Source of the DNA: Sphingomonas oligoaromativorans
Lineage (GTDB): Bacteria; Pseudomonadota; Alphaproteobacteria; Sphingomonadales; Sphingomonadaceae
Direction of reading: 5' to 3'
NCBI RefSeq assembly: GCF_011762195.1
Contig: NZ_JAASQK010000001.1
Span: forward strand, 248,001 to 312,000
Length of the DNA: 64,000 bases
The notes beneath the pieces are model-generated. The model searched no databases. It saw only the letters and a program-made list of their open reading frames with translations, and was not told where the DNA came from. Shown here one piece after another: positions 9,398-18,280 of the stretch (positions within the stretch are counted from its first letter, which is position 1; each line of letters begins with the position of its first letter). The position numbers and the translations under genes are program-made.

Positions 9398-10569
9398 CCG
9401 ACAGCCGCGCGCAGCCGGGCGAGGTCGTCCGCCCGCGTCTCGATATCGGGGCGCGGCGCCGCCATGCGGAAGTCGCGCAGCGTCTCCAGCGAGCGCAGCA
9501 GCACGGCGAGCGGCGGGCCGGAGGCGGTGAGCCCCGCCATCCGGTTCTCGGGCAGGCCCGCCGACGGCTCCTCGATGAAGCGGCGGACGAGCGCGTCATG
9601 ATGCTGGCGCGCCGTCTCGGCATAGAGATCGCAGATGTCGAGGAAGGCGCGGGCGTTCGCCTGGAACCAGTCCGCCCCGGCATGATCGGCGGCGAGCGCG
9701 AGGAACTCGTCCATCAGGCTCCTGTGGCGCATCGTGTCGCGCAGCCGGGCCTGATCGCCGGGCAGCATGAACGCCATCTTGTCGACGAGAAGCTGCGCAT
9801 AATAGGGATCGCTCGCGCGGCAGAGGCCGAGCAGCAGGTCGATCTCGTTGATGCCGGAGAAATCCCCGGCATTGGCGCCGCGATACTCCTGCCGGCCGAC
9901 GCGGTACGGCTTGTAGTAGGGCCTGACGCTCCAGAAGAAGCGCGCCACGTCGAGCTGGTCGAACAGGCGCCGGTTGATCGCGATCACCTCGCGCAGCGCA
10001 TCGGCGGCGGCGGCGAAGAGCGTGTCGGCGACCGGATTGGTGACGCCGAGCGGCACGATCCGGCCGAGCGCGTCGGCGGCGCGCTGGAAGGCGAGGATGC
10101 CGCGCGCATTCTCGTCGATGAAGAGGAACTCGTCCGCCAGATCGGTGAAGCTCTTGCGGACCCCGTGGATCGCCCGGTTGTGCGTGGCGAGATGCGCGGT
10201 GGCGAAGCGCGGCGCCATGCCGATCGCGGTGCCGACGTCGAGCGCCAGGGACGAGGCCTCGCGGAAGGGGGAGCGCTCCTCGCGCGCCGGGTTGGTCAGC
10301 TCGTGCCGGCGCAGCGCCGCCAGATACATGCCGACATTGCCGAGCACGCCGAACGCGCTCTCGAAGCCGTCGCCGGTATTCCCCTCGCGCCACAGCGCCA
10401 CGACATGGGCATGGCCCTCGTCATGCAGCGCCTGCTTGATCGCATCGCCGACGCCCTCGACCCGGCCGCGATCGCCTTGCGCGAAATAGAGTTCCTCCAG
10501 CGCGCTGTTCATCTCCACGAACGCGCCTCGAATCCAGCGATCGAAGCCCTCGGCAAGGCTACCCATCAT
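9394..10569 (-). CDS. PrnB-like DUF1864 protein (putative heme-dependent dioxygenase superfamily)
   Basis: About 391 residues. The sequence resembles the PrnB/DUF1864 family, related to indoleamine and tryptophan 2,3-dioxygenases; PrnB itself catalyses the ring rearrangement in pyrrolnitrin synthesis. Visible conserved blocks include LALDVGTAIGMAPRFA followed by HLATHNRAIHG, then DEFLFIDENARG and SVRPYYKPYRVG, with several His as candidate heme ligands. No signal peptide or TM is seen. GGAGGGG precedes the ATG ATG at 10569/10566. It is head to head with a kynureninase-like gene (about 45-60 bases between starts), which suggests a shared aromatic amino-acid or indole pathway. Family assignment is from recall of the motifs; activity is inferred. 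Confidence 0.65.
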   Translation of the reverse strand: MMGSLAEGFDRWIRGAFVEMNSALEELYFAQGDRGRVEGVGDAIKQALHDEGHAHVVALWREGNTGDGFESAFGVLGNVGMYLAALRRHELTNPAREERSPFREASSLALDVGTAIGMAPRFATAHLATHNRAIHGVRKSFTDLADEFLFIDENARGILAFQRAADALGRIVPLGVTNPVADTLFAAAADALREVIAINRRLFDQLDVARFFWSVRPYYKPYRVGRQEYRGANAGDFSGINEIDLLLGLCRASDPYYAQLLVDKMAFMLPGDQARLRDTMRHRSLMDEFLALAADHAGADWFQANARAFLDICDLYAETARQHHDALVRRFIEEPSAGLPENRMAGLTASGPPLAVLLRSLETLRDFRMAAPRPDIETRADDLARLRAAVG

Positions 10570-10613
10570 CCCCTCCGTCTGGTGGCGGACTGCCTTGCAC
10601 TTGGCCGCGAGCG

Positions 10614-11720
10614 ATGCAACCACCCCAACCCATGAGAGCGCACTTCCACATGCCCGAGGGCGTCTATCTGCTCAGCCATTCGGTCGGCTGTCTGCCGCGC
10701 GGATCGGAGGCGGCGGTGGCCGAGGCCTTCTACCAGCCATGGAGCGAGGCGGGCGGAGACGCCTGGCCCGCCTGGCTGGGGGCGGTGACGGGCTTCCGGG
10801 AGGCGGTGGCGCGGCTGATCGGCGCGCGGGTGGATCAGGTCTGCCCGCAGACCAACGTGTCGGGCGCGGTCGCCAAGATCATCCACGCGCTGCCCGAACG
10901 GGCGGGGCGGGACGTGATCCTGCTGAGCGAGGAGGACTTCCCCTCGATCGGCTTCGTCGCCTCGGCGGCGGCGGCGCGGGGCTATCGCACGCGCTTTCTG
11001 CCACGGGGCGCGGAGGTCGAGGACGCGGCGCGCTGGGCGGCGGAGATGGCCGCCGGCGACGTGCAGGTGGCGCTCGTCACCCATGCCTTCTCGAACCGCA
11101 GCGCGCGGCTGCCGGTCGACGCGATCACGCGCGCGGCGCGGCGGGAGGGCGTGTTCACCATCGTCGACGCGGTGCAGACGCTGGGCGTCGTGCCGGTCGA
11201 CGTGGCGGAATGGGCCGCGGATTTCGTCGTCGGCTCCTCGGTCAAGTTCCTGTGCGGCGGGCCGGGAGCGGCCTTCCTCTGGGTGGCGGACCCGGCGCTC
11301 GCCGCGACCGATCCGATCGATGTGGGCTGGTTCTCGCACGCCAATCCCTTCGCGTTCGACATCCATGATTTCCGCGCGGCCGGGGATGCCAGCCGCTTCT
11401 GGGGCGGCACGCCCTCGGTGCTGCCCTTCGCGCAAGGCGCCTATTCGATCGGGCGCATCCTCGACATCGGCGTGGAGACGATCCACGCGCACAATCAGGG
11501 CCTGATCCAGCGTCTCCACGATGCCCTGCCCGGCCGCATCCACTCGGCCCGCGAGAGGCGCGGCAATGCGGTGCTCGTCGCGGTGGACGATGCCGCCGCG
11601 ACACTGGCGAAGCTCCGCGAGGCCTGCCTGTTCGTCGACGCGCGCGAGGGCTGCATCCGGCTATCCCCCCATATCTACAACAGCGCCGACGACATCGACC
11701 GGCTGGTCGCGGCAATATGA
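10614..11720 (+). CDS. Class V aminotransferase-fold PLP enzyme, kynureninase-like
   Basis: 368 residues from the ATG at 10614; an ATG at 10632 (MRAHFHMPEGVYL) is the alternative, and neither has a clear Shine-Dalgarno. Features are TIVDAVQTLGVVPVD (cofactor Asp-x-x-Gln) and SSVKFLCGGPGAAFLWV, whose Lys (about residue 211) should form the PLP aldimine. The GGPGAAF run is typical of kynureninases and related class V enzymes. Length is slightly below a full kynureninase (about 410). It could cleave or transaminate a tryptophan- or kynurenine-derived substrate supplied by the divergent PrnB-like protein. Cysteine-desulfurase-like activity is a weaker alternative. Confidence 0.78.
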   Translation: MQPPQPMRAHFHMPEGVYLLSHSVGCLPRGSEAAVAEAFYQPWSEAGGDAWPAWLGAVTGFREAVARLIGARVDQVCPQTNVSGAVAKIIHALPERAGRDVILLSEEDFPSIGFVASAAAARGYRTRFLPRGAEVEDAARWAAEMAAGDVQVALVTHAFSNRSARLPVDAITRAARREGVFTIVDAVQTLGVVPVDVAEWAADFVVGSSVKFLCGGPGAAFLWVADPALAATDPIDVGWFSHANPFAFDIHDFRAAGDASRFWGGTPSVLPFAQGAYSIGRILDIGVETIHAHNQGLIQRLHDALPGRIHSARERRGNAVLVAVDDAAATLAKLREACLFVDAREGCIRLSPHIYNSADDIDRLVAAI

Positions 11721-11784
11721 CAGCCTGTTGACTGGCGGGCGGGCAACGATACGATTGTCCAACAAGACCGGATCGGGGGATTTC

Positions 11785-13185
11785 ATGTCGCGTTGGAGCA
11801 AGGCCATGCTGGCCGCATTGTCGCTGGGCGTTTCGGGTGCGGCGTTCGCGCTGCCGGCGACGCCCCCGGCGGGCGAGGCGGATCGCGCGCTGGAGCTGCT
11901 CAAAACGGCGGTGAGCTTCAAGACGGTCGAGGGCCTCCATCAGGTGCCCGCCTTCGCCCACTATCTCGCCGGCCAGTTCCAGCAGGCCGGCTTCGCGGAG
12001 AGCGACATCCGCTTCCAGCCGATCGGCGAGACGGGGACGCTCACCGTCACATGGCCGGGCAGCGACAAGGCGCTGAAGCCGCTCGTCATCTCCGATCATA
12101 TGGACGTCGTCGCCGCCGATCCGAAGGACTGGACGCGCGATCCCTTCACGCCGGTGGTCGAGAACGGCTATGTCTACGGGCGCGGCTCGCTCGACAACAA
12201 GTTCGACGTGGCGATGGTCGTCACCACGCTCACCCAGTTGAAGAAGGAGGGCTACAAGCCTCGCCGCACCATCGTCCTCGCGCTCTCGGGCGACGAGGAG
12301 ACGGCGATGGCGACCACCCGCGTGCTGGCCGATCAGCTCAAGGGCGCCGAGCTGGTGCTGAATGGCGACGGCGGCGGCGGCACGCTCGACGAGAGCGGCA
12401 AGCCGATGGTCTTCGGCTTCCAGGCCGGCGAGAAGACCTATGCCGATTTCGAGATCAGCTTCGTGAGCCCCGGCGGCCATTCGAGCCGCCCCGGATCGCC
12501 CGACACCAACGCGATCTACCGCCTCGCCAGGGCGATCGACCGGATCGCGGCCTATCAGTTCCCGGTCCAGTCCAACGAGCTGACCATCGCCTATCTGAAG
12601 GCCACGGCCGAGAAGACGCCCGGCGCGCTCGGCGATGCGATGCGGCGCTTTGCCGCGAACCCGAAGGATGCGGAGGCCGCCGCCACGCTTTCGGCCGAAC
12701 CCGAATATATCGGGCAGGTCCGCACCACCTGCGTCGCGACCATGTTGCAGGGCGGGCACGCGCTGAACGCGCTGCCGCAGAAGGCCTCGGTCTCCGTCAA
12801 CTGCCGCATCTTCCCCGGGGTGAAGATCGCCGACGTGGAGGCGACGCTGAAGCAGGTGGTGGCCGACAAGGACGCCAGCTTCGCCACCATCGGCGATCCG
12901 ACCGCGAGCGACGCCTCGCCGCTCCGCCCCGACGTAATGGACGCCGTCCGTAAGGCGGTGGACCTCGCCCATCCGGGCGTGCCGGTGGTGCCCAACATGG
13001 CGGCGGGCGCCAGCGACAGCCTTTATTTCCGCGCCAAGGGCGTGCCGAGCTATGGCGTGTCGGCGGTGTTCATGAAGCCCTCCGACGATTTCGCCCATGG
13101 CCTGAACGAGCGCGCGCCTGTCGCCGCCATCCCCGGCGCGCTGGTGCAGTGGCACAGCCTGCTCACCACGCTGTCGTCGCGCTGA
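11785..13185 (+). CDS. Secreted M20/M25/M40-family metallopeptidase
   Basis: 466 residues with a Sec signal peptide (about 1-24, ending near AFALPATP). The zinc-binding and catalytic motifs of M20 peptidases are present: SDHMDVV (His ligand and Asp), GRGSLDNK (bridging Asp) and LSGDEE (catalytic Glu plus ligand), followed by the lid/dimerisation domain with GGHSSRPG. It should hydrolyse small peptides or acylated amino acids in the periplasm. ATG 11785 follows GGGGG, and the upstream open frame overlaps the previous gene only by chance. The next gene, a TetR regulator, starts one base after its stop, so the two are probably cotranscribed. Confidence 0.9.
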   Translation: MSRWSKAMLAALSLGVSGAAFALPATPPAGEADRALELLKTAVSFKTVEGLHQVPAFAHYLAGQFQQAGFAESDIRFQPIGETGTLTVTWPGSDKALKPLVISDHMDVVAADPKDWTRDPFTPVVENGYVYGRGSLDNKFDVAMVVTTLTQLKKEGYKPRRTIVLALSGDEETAMATTRVLADQLKGAELVLNGDGGGGTLDESGKPMVFGFQAGEKTYADFEISFVSPGGHSSRPGSPDTNAIYRLARAIDRIAAYQFPVQSNELTIAYLKATAEKTPGALGDAMRRFAANPKDAEAAATLSAEPEYIGQVRTTCVATMLQGGHALNALPQKASVSVNCRIFPGVKIADVEATLKQVVADKDASFATIGDPTASDASPLRPDVMDAVRKAVDLAHPGVPVVPNMAAGASDSLYFRAKGVPSYGVSAVFMKPSDDFAHGLNERAPVAAIPGALVQWHSLLTTLSSR

Positions 13186-13186
13186 C

Positions 13187-13774
13187 GTGGCGCGGGCGGG
13201 ATACAGGCGGGCTCCGGTCGAGCGGCGGCAGGCGCTGATCGACGCGGCCGAGCGCGCGCTCGCGATCCATGGCGCGGGCGGCGTGTCGGTGCGGACGATC
13301 GCGGCGGAGGCGGGCGTGTCGCCCGGCCTCGTGACGCATCATTTCGAGGGCGTGGAGCCGCTGCTCGCCGCCGCCTACCGGCAGGTGTCCGACCGGGTGG
13401 GGGACGCGCTGGCCGAGGCCGTGGAGGCGGCCGGCGCCGATCCGCGCGCGCGGCTCACCGCTTATGTCTGCGGCAATTTCCGGCCGCCGGTGATGGATGC
13501 GGACCTGCTGGCGACATGGCTCGGGCTGCTCAGCCTCACCAAGTCGATGCCGCTGGTCGCCGCCGCCCATGCCGAGACCTACGCCGCCTATCGCGCCGAA
13601 GTGGAGCGGCTGCTCGACGATTGCCGGACGCCCGGCGACCATCGGCTGGAGGCGGTGGCGATCACCGCGCTGATCGACGGGCTGTGGCTGGAGCTGTGCC
13701 TCGACGACAGCGTGTTCACGCCCGAGGAGGCGATCGGCATCGCGACGCGCTGGCTGGAGGCGCGATTTAGCTGA
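13187..13774 (+). CDS. TetR/AcrR-family regulator (BetI-like)
   Basis: 195 residues from a GTG start. The N-terminal HTH is clear: RRQALIDAAERALAIHG, then VSVRTIAAEAGVSPGLVTHHF. The C-terminal ligand domain resembles the BetI-type group. It lies one base after the M20 peptidase stop and 19 bases before the TPR-sulfotransferase, so it may control this transport and peptide region; no operator could be defined by eye. Confidence 0.88.
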   Translation: MARAGYRRAPVERRQALIDAAERALAIHGAGGVSVRTIAAEAGVSPGLVTHHFEGVEPLLAAAYRQVSDRVGDALAEAVEAAGADPRARLTAYVCGNFRPPVMDADLLATWLGLLSLTKSMPLVAAAHAETYAAYRAEVERLLDDCRTPGDHRLEAVAITALIDGLWLELCLDDSVFTPEEAIGIATRWLEARFS

Positions 13775-13793
13775 GGGGGACGGTCGCAGCGTG

Positions 13794-15704
13794 ATGGTCA
13801 CGACATCGGAACCGCGCGGAACGCTGGAGGTGGCGCTGGCCCACGCCCGCACCCTGCTGGCCCGCGATCCGATGATGGCCATGGAGCAGGCGCGCGAAAT
13901 CCTCCGGGTGGCGCCGGGCCACCCGCGCGGGCTGCTGCTGCTGGGGCAGGCGCTGGGGGCGACGGGGCGGCGCGCCGACGCGATCCGGGTGCTGCGCGAG
14001 GCGGCGGCGCGCGATCCCGAATCCGCCGACGCCTGGCGCACGCTTGGCGACCAGCTCATGTTGATCGGCGACGGGGCGGGGGCGGACGCGGCCTATGCCC
14101 ATCATATCCGCGCCTCGGTGAACGACCCGGAGCTGCGCCGCGCGGCGATCGCGCTGGCGGAGAATGACCTGCCCGTCGCCGAGCGCATCCTCAAGCCATG
14201 GCTCGCCGAGCATCCGACCGACGTCGCCGCGATCCGTATGCTGGCGGAGCTGGCCGGCCGGATCGGGCGCAACGCCGATGCCGAGAAACTGCTGCGCCGC
14301 GCCATCGAACTGTCGCCCAGCTTCGCGCCCGCGCGCTACAACCTCGCCACCGTGCTGCATCGCCAGAACCGGCCGCTCGACGCGCTGGCCGAGCTCGATC
14401 GGCTGCTTGCGGACGAGCCGGACAACGCCGCCTACGGCAATCTCAAGGGCGCGGTGCTGAGCCGGATCGGCGATCATGGCGAGGCGATCGGGCAGTTCGA
14501 GGCGGTGCTGCGGCAGCGGCCCGATACGGCCGTGGTCTGGATGAGCTACGGCCATGCGCTCAAGACGGTCGGCCGGCGGGAGGACAGCGTCGCCGCCTAT
14601 CGCCGCAGCATCGATCTGCGCGCCGGCCTGGGCGAGGCGTGGTGGAGCCTCGCCAACCTCAAGACCGTGCGTTTCACGGCCGGGGACATCGCCCGCATGG
14701 AGGCGGCGCTCGAAGGCGAGATCGGCACGGAGGATCGCTTCCACCTTCATTTCGCGCTGGGCAAGGCGTTCGAGGATGCGGCCGCGTGGGAGGCCTCCTT
14801 CCGCCATTATGCCGAGGGCAACCGGCTGAGGCGGCAGGTGATCGACCATGACGCCGGCGAGACGGGCGATCTCGTCGCGCGTTCGGCGGCGCTGTTCACG
14901 CCGGCCTTCTTCGCCGCGCGGGCAGGGCAGGGGGCGGATGCGTCCGATCCGATCTTCGTGCTGGGGATGCCGCGCTCGGGCTCGACGCTGGTGGAGCAGA
15001 TCCTCGCCAGCCACCCGCTGGTCGAGGGGACGCGCGAGCTGCCCGATCTGCTCGCGCTGGCGCACCGCCTGTCGGGGCGCAAGGCGCGCTCCGATCCGTC
15101 GCGCTATCCCGAGGTACTGGCGGAGCTGGACGCCGCGCAGCTCCGCGCGCTGGGCGAGGAATATCTCGAAGGTGTCCGCGTCCACCGCAAGACCGACCGG
15201 CCCTATTTCATCGACAAGATGCCCAACAACTGGGCGCATATCGGGCTGATCCACCTGATCCTGCCCAATGCGAAGATCGTCGATACGCGGCGCCATCCGC
15301 TCGGCTGCTGCTTCTCCAACTTCAAGCAGCATTTCGCGCGGGGGCAGGCGTTCAGCTACTCTCTGGAGGAGATGGGCCGCTATTATGCCGATTATGTCGC
15401 GGCGATGGCGCGGATCGACGCGGTGCTGCCCGGCCGCGTCCACCGCGTGCCGCACGAGGCGATGGTGGCGGACACCGAGGCCGAGATCCGCGCGCTGCTC
15501 GATCATCTGGGGCTGCCCTTCGATCCCGCCTGCCTGCGCTTCTGGGAGACGGAGCGCGCGGTGCAGACGGCGAGTTCGGAGCAGGTCCGCCGCCCGATCT
15601 TCCGCGAGGGCGTGGAGCAGTGGCGGCATTTCGAGCCGTGGCTGGGGCCGCTCAAGCTCGCGCTTGATGGGCTCGACAGACACTATCCGGCGCTTTCCGG
15701 CTGA
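13794..15704 (+). CDS. Tetratricopeptide-repeat sulfotransferase
   Basis: 636 residues. The N-terminal half consists of TPR-like helical repeats (for example GRRADAIRVLREAAARDPES and repeats near residues 150-290). The C-terminal half is a PAPS-dependent sulfotransferase: the 5'-phosphosulfate loop is IFVLGMPRSGSTLVEQ and the 3'-phosphate region includes DTRRHPLGCCFSNFKQ. There is no signal peptide, so transfer would be cytoplasmic. It directly precedes a TonB-dependent receptor gene, a pairing I recognise from other sphingomonads but whose function is unsettled. ATG 13794 is taken over the GTG at 13791. The acceptor (peptide, protein tyrosine or glycan) is unknown. Confidence 0.87.
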   Translation: MVTTSEPRGTLEVALAHARTLLARDPMMAMEQAREILRVAPGHPRGLLLLGQALGATGRRADAIRVLREAAARDPESADAWRTLGDQLMLIGDGAGADAAYAHHIRASVNDPELRRAAIALAENDLPVAERILKPWLAEHPTDVAAIRMLAELAGRIGRNADAEKLLRRAIELSPSFAPARYNLATVLHRQNRPLDALAELDRLLADEPDNAAYGNLKGAVLSRIGDHGEAIGQFEAVLRQRPDTAVVWMSYGHALKTVGRREDSVAAYRRSIDLRAGLGEAWWSLANLKTVRFTAGDIARMEAALEGEIGTEDRFHLHFALGKAFEDAAAWEASFRHYAEGNRLRRQVIDHDAGETGDLVARSAALFTPAFFAARAGQGADASDPIFVLGMPRSGSTLVEQILASHPLVEGTRELPDLLALAHRLSGRKARSDPSRYPEVLAELDAAQLRALGEEYLEGVRVHRKTDRPYFIDKMPNNWAHIGLIHLILPNAKIVDTRRHPLGCCFSNFKQHFARGQAFSYSLEEMGRYYADYVAAMARIDAVLPGRVHRVPHEAMVADTEAEIRALLDHLGLPFDPACLRFWETERAVQTASSEQVRRPIFREGVEQWRHFEPWLGPLKLALDGLDRHYPALSG

Positions 15705-15821
15705 CTGTTGCTGCAATGCAACGAGCCGGAGATTGACGACACCAAGACAAAGGAAGAGGCTGTTCGGATAAGACAATGATGGGGCGATGACCACAAAGAT
15801 GGTCTAAGGGGGACATAAGAT

Positions 15822-18272
15822 ATGATGACGGCTGTGACGCCTGTTCGTCGCACGGCATTGCGACATGTCGTGCCACTGTTGCTCGGTTCGTCTTCGCTGC
15901 TCGCCGCGGCGCCTGTGCTTGCTCAACAGAGCCCGCCCACGCAGGTCGCCGTCGCCGATACGGGCACCCCGCTGCCCGGCGAGATCATCGTCACCGCGCA
16001 GAAGCGCGCGGAAAGCCTCCAGAAAGTCCCCATCTCGATCCAGGCGCTGGGCGCCGCGACGCTGGAGCAGCACCAGGTCCAGGCGTTCGACGATTATGCC
16101 AAGCAGTTGCCGAGCGTCAGCTTCCAGTCGTTCGGCCCCGGCCAGTCGCAGCTTTTCTTCCGCGGCATCTCGTCGGGCGGCGACGGGCTTCCGGGCGGCG
16201 CGCTGCCGACGTCGGGCGTCTATCTCGACGAAATCCCGGTCACCACGATCGGCGCTCTGCTCGACGTCCATGTCTACGACATCGCCCGCGTCGAGGCGCT
16301 GTCCGGCCCGCAGGGCACGCTTTACGGCGCGAGTTCGCTCTCCGGCACGCTGCGCATCATCACCAACAAGCCCGATCCGTCCAAATTCTCGGCGGGCTAT
16401 GATCTCACCGGCACGAAGTTCGGCAAGGGCAATGCCGGCGGCACGGCGGAGGGCTTCGTCAACCTGCCGATCAGCGAGCGGGCGGCGATCCGCCTCGTCG
16501 GCTTCTACGAGCATGACGGCGGCTATATCGACAACACGCCGGGCACCCGCACCTATCAGCGGCCGCACACCAATCCGGCCGACCCGGACGGGCCGCCGAT
16601 CGACAGCCCGCTGACGATCAACAACGACAGGTTCGTCAAGAAGAACTTCAACCCGGTCGACACCTATGGCGGCCGCGCCGCACTCGGCATCGATCTCAGC
16701 GACGACTGGACGGCGACGCCGACGATCATCGCCCAGCACCAGAAGACCAAGGGCAGCTTCCTCTACGATCCCAAGGCGGGCGATCTGGAGGTGCATGACT
16801 TCACGCCCGAGCACACGCTCGACAAATGGTATCAGGCGGCGCTGACGATCACCGGCAAGCTCTCCAACTGGGATGTGCTCTATTCGGGCGGCTATCTCCA
16901 GCGTTCGCTCGATACGGTGCAGGATTACAGCTATTACACGGTCGCCTACGACCAGATTCCCGGCTACACCTATTTCCAGAACGCCGACGGATCGCCGCTC
17001 GATCCGACGCAGGTCTTCCACGTCCACCAGAAGATCAGCAAGCAGACGCACGAATTGCGGATCAGCTCCCCGGCGGACGAGCGCGTCCGGCTGACGGCGG
17101 GTATGTTCTACCAGCGGCAGGCCAACCAGAACACGGCGCATTACGATATTCCGGGGCTGGGCTCGATCCCGGATACGCCGGCGGTGTGGGGCGACGACAT
17201 CTTCCTGACGCGCACGCACATCGTCGACCGCGACTATGCGATGTTCGGGCAGGCGGCGTTCGACATCCTGCCGAACCTGACGCTGACCGCCGGCATCCGC
17301 GGCTTCATGGCGCGCAACACGCTGACCGGCTTCTCCGGCTTCCAGAGCGACATCACCAAGACGGACGACGCCGGCAACGCGCTCTGCCGGCCGACCACGG
17401 GGACGGATCGCCCATGCGACAATATCAACAAGAAGGTCGACGAGGCGGGCGAGACCCACAAGGTGACGCTCACCTGGCAGGTGGACCCGGACCGGATGGT
17501 CTACGCCACCTACTCGACCGGCTTCCGCCCCGGCGGCAACAATCGCCGCCTCGGCATCAATCCCTACGACGCCGATACGCTCGACAATTACGAGATCGGC
17601 TGGAAGACGCGCTGGTTCGACCGCAAGCTGACGCTGAACGGCGCCTTCTATTACGAGACGTGGAACAAGCTCCAATATGCGCTGGCGCCGGTCGGCTCGG
17701 TGGGGGTGACCAACATCTACAATGCGGGCGACGCGCGGGTGTATGGCGTGGAGGCGGATTTCAACCTCGCGCTCGGCCATCTCACCTTCTCGGGCTCGGG
17801 CGCGTATAACGACGCGAAGCTCACCAGGAATTTCTGTCAGGTTGATCCGGTGACGCTGAACCCGCTGACAAGCTGTTCCGTCGCCGATGGGGATGTCGCC
17901 GCCCCCAAGGGCACGCGCCTGCCGATCCAGCCGAAGTTCAAGGGCACGCTGACGGCGCGCTACGACCGGCAGGTGGGCGACGTGAACGCCTTCGTGCAGG
18001 GCAGTATGCTCTATCAAAGCAGCACGCGCAGCTATCTGGGCGTGGTCGAGGGCACGCTGCTGGGCGACACGCCGTCCTTCACGACGTTCGACTTCTCGCT
18101 GGGCGGCAAGCTTCGGAACATGAGCTTCGAAGTCTTCGTGCAGAACGCCTTCGACAAACGCGGCCAGCTCAGCCGCAACACCGTCTGCTCGCCGATCTAT
18201 TGCGGGCCTTATGCCCGCATCTATCCGGTCAAGCCGCAGCAGTTCGGCATCCGCTTCGGCCAGAAATTCTGA
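15822..18272 (+). CDS. TonB-dependent outer-membrane receptor
   Basis: 816 residues. A signal peptide (about 1-37, ending near APVLAQQ) is followed by a TonB-box-like EIIVTAQKR, a plug domain (VPISIQALGAATLEQ; VEALSGPQGTLYGASSLSGT) and a 22-strand barrel ending in FGIRFGQKF with a terminal Phe, as expected for BAM recognition. AAGGGGGA precedes the ATG. Given the secreted amidohydrolase 8 bases downstream and the M20 peptidase upstream, the ligand could be a small peptide or amide; this is inference. It is not a siderophore receptor by any motif I can see. Confidence 0.93.
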   Translation: MMTAVTPVRRTALRHVVPLLLGSSSLLAAAPVLAQQSPPTQVAVADTGTPLPGEIIVTAQKRAESLQKVPISIQALGAATLEQHQVQAFDDYAKQLPSVSFQSFGPGQSQLFFRGISSGGDGLPGGALPTSGVYLDEIPVTTIGALLDVHVYDIARVEALSGPQGTLYGASSLSGTLRIITNKPDPSKFSAGYDLTGTKFGKGNAGGTAEGFVNLPISERAAIRLVGFYEHDGGYIDNTPGTRTYQRPHTNPADPDGPPIDSPLTINNDRFVKKNFNPVDTYGGRAALGIDLSDDWTATPTIIAQHQKTKGSFLYDPKAGDLEVHDFTPEHTLDKWYQAALTITGKLSNWDVLYSGGYLQRSLDTVQDYSYYTVAYDQIPGYTYFQNADGSPLDPTQVFHVHQKISKQTHELRISSPADERVRLTAGMFYQRQANQNTAHYDIPGLGSIPDTPAVWGDDIFLTRTHIVDRDYAMFGQAAFDILPNLTLTAGIRGFMARNTLTGFSGFQSDITKTDDAGNALCRPTTGTDRPCDNINKKVDEAGETHKVTLTWQVDPDRMVYATYSTGFRPGGNNRRLGINPYDADTLDNYEIGWKTRWFDRKLTLNGAFYYETWNKLQYALAPVGSVGVTNIYNAGDARVYGVEADFNLALGHLTFSGSGAYNDAKLTRNFCQVDPVTLNPLTSCSVADGDVAAPKGTRLPIQPKFKGTLTARYDRQVGDVNAFVQGSMLYQSSTRSYLGVVEGTLLGDTPSFTTFDFSLGGKLRNMSFEVFVQNAFDKRGQLSRNTVCSPIYCGPYARIYPVKPQQFGIRFGQKF

Positions 18273-18280
18273 GCCGGGCG

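Noticed and set aside
8540-13774. Pyrrolnitrin-type biosynthetic cluster
   Set aside because: Only a PrnB-like gene is present; no flavin-dependent halogenases (PrnA/PrnC) or PrnD oxygenase lie nearby.
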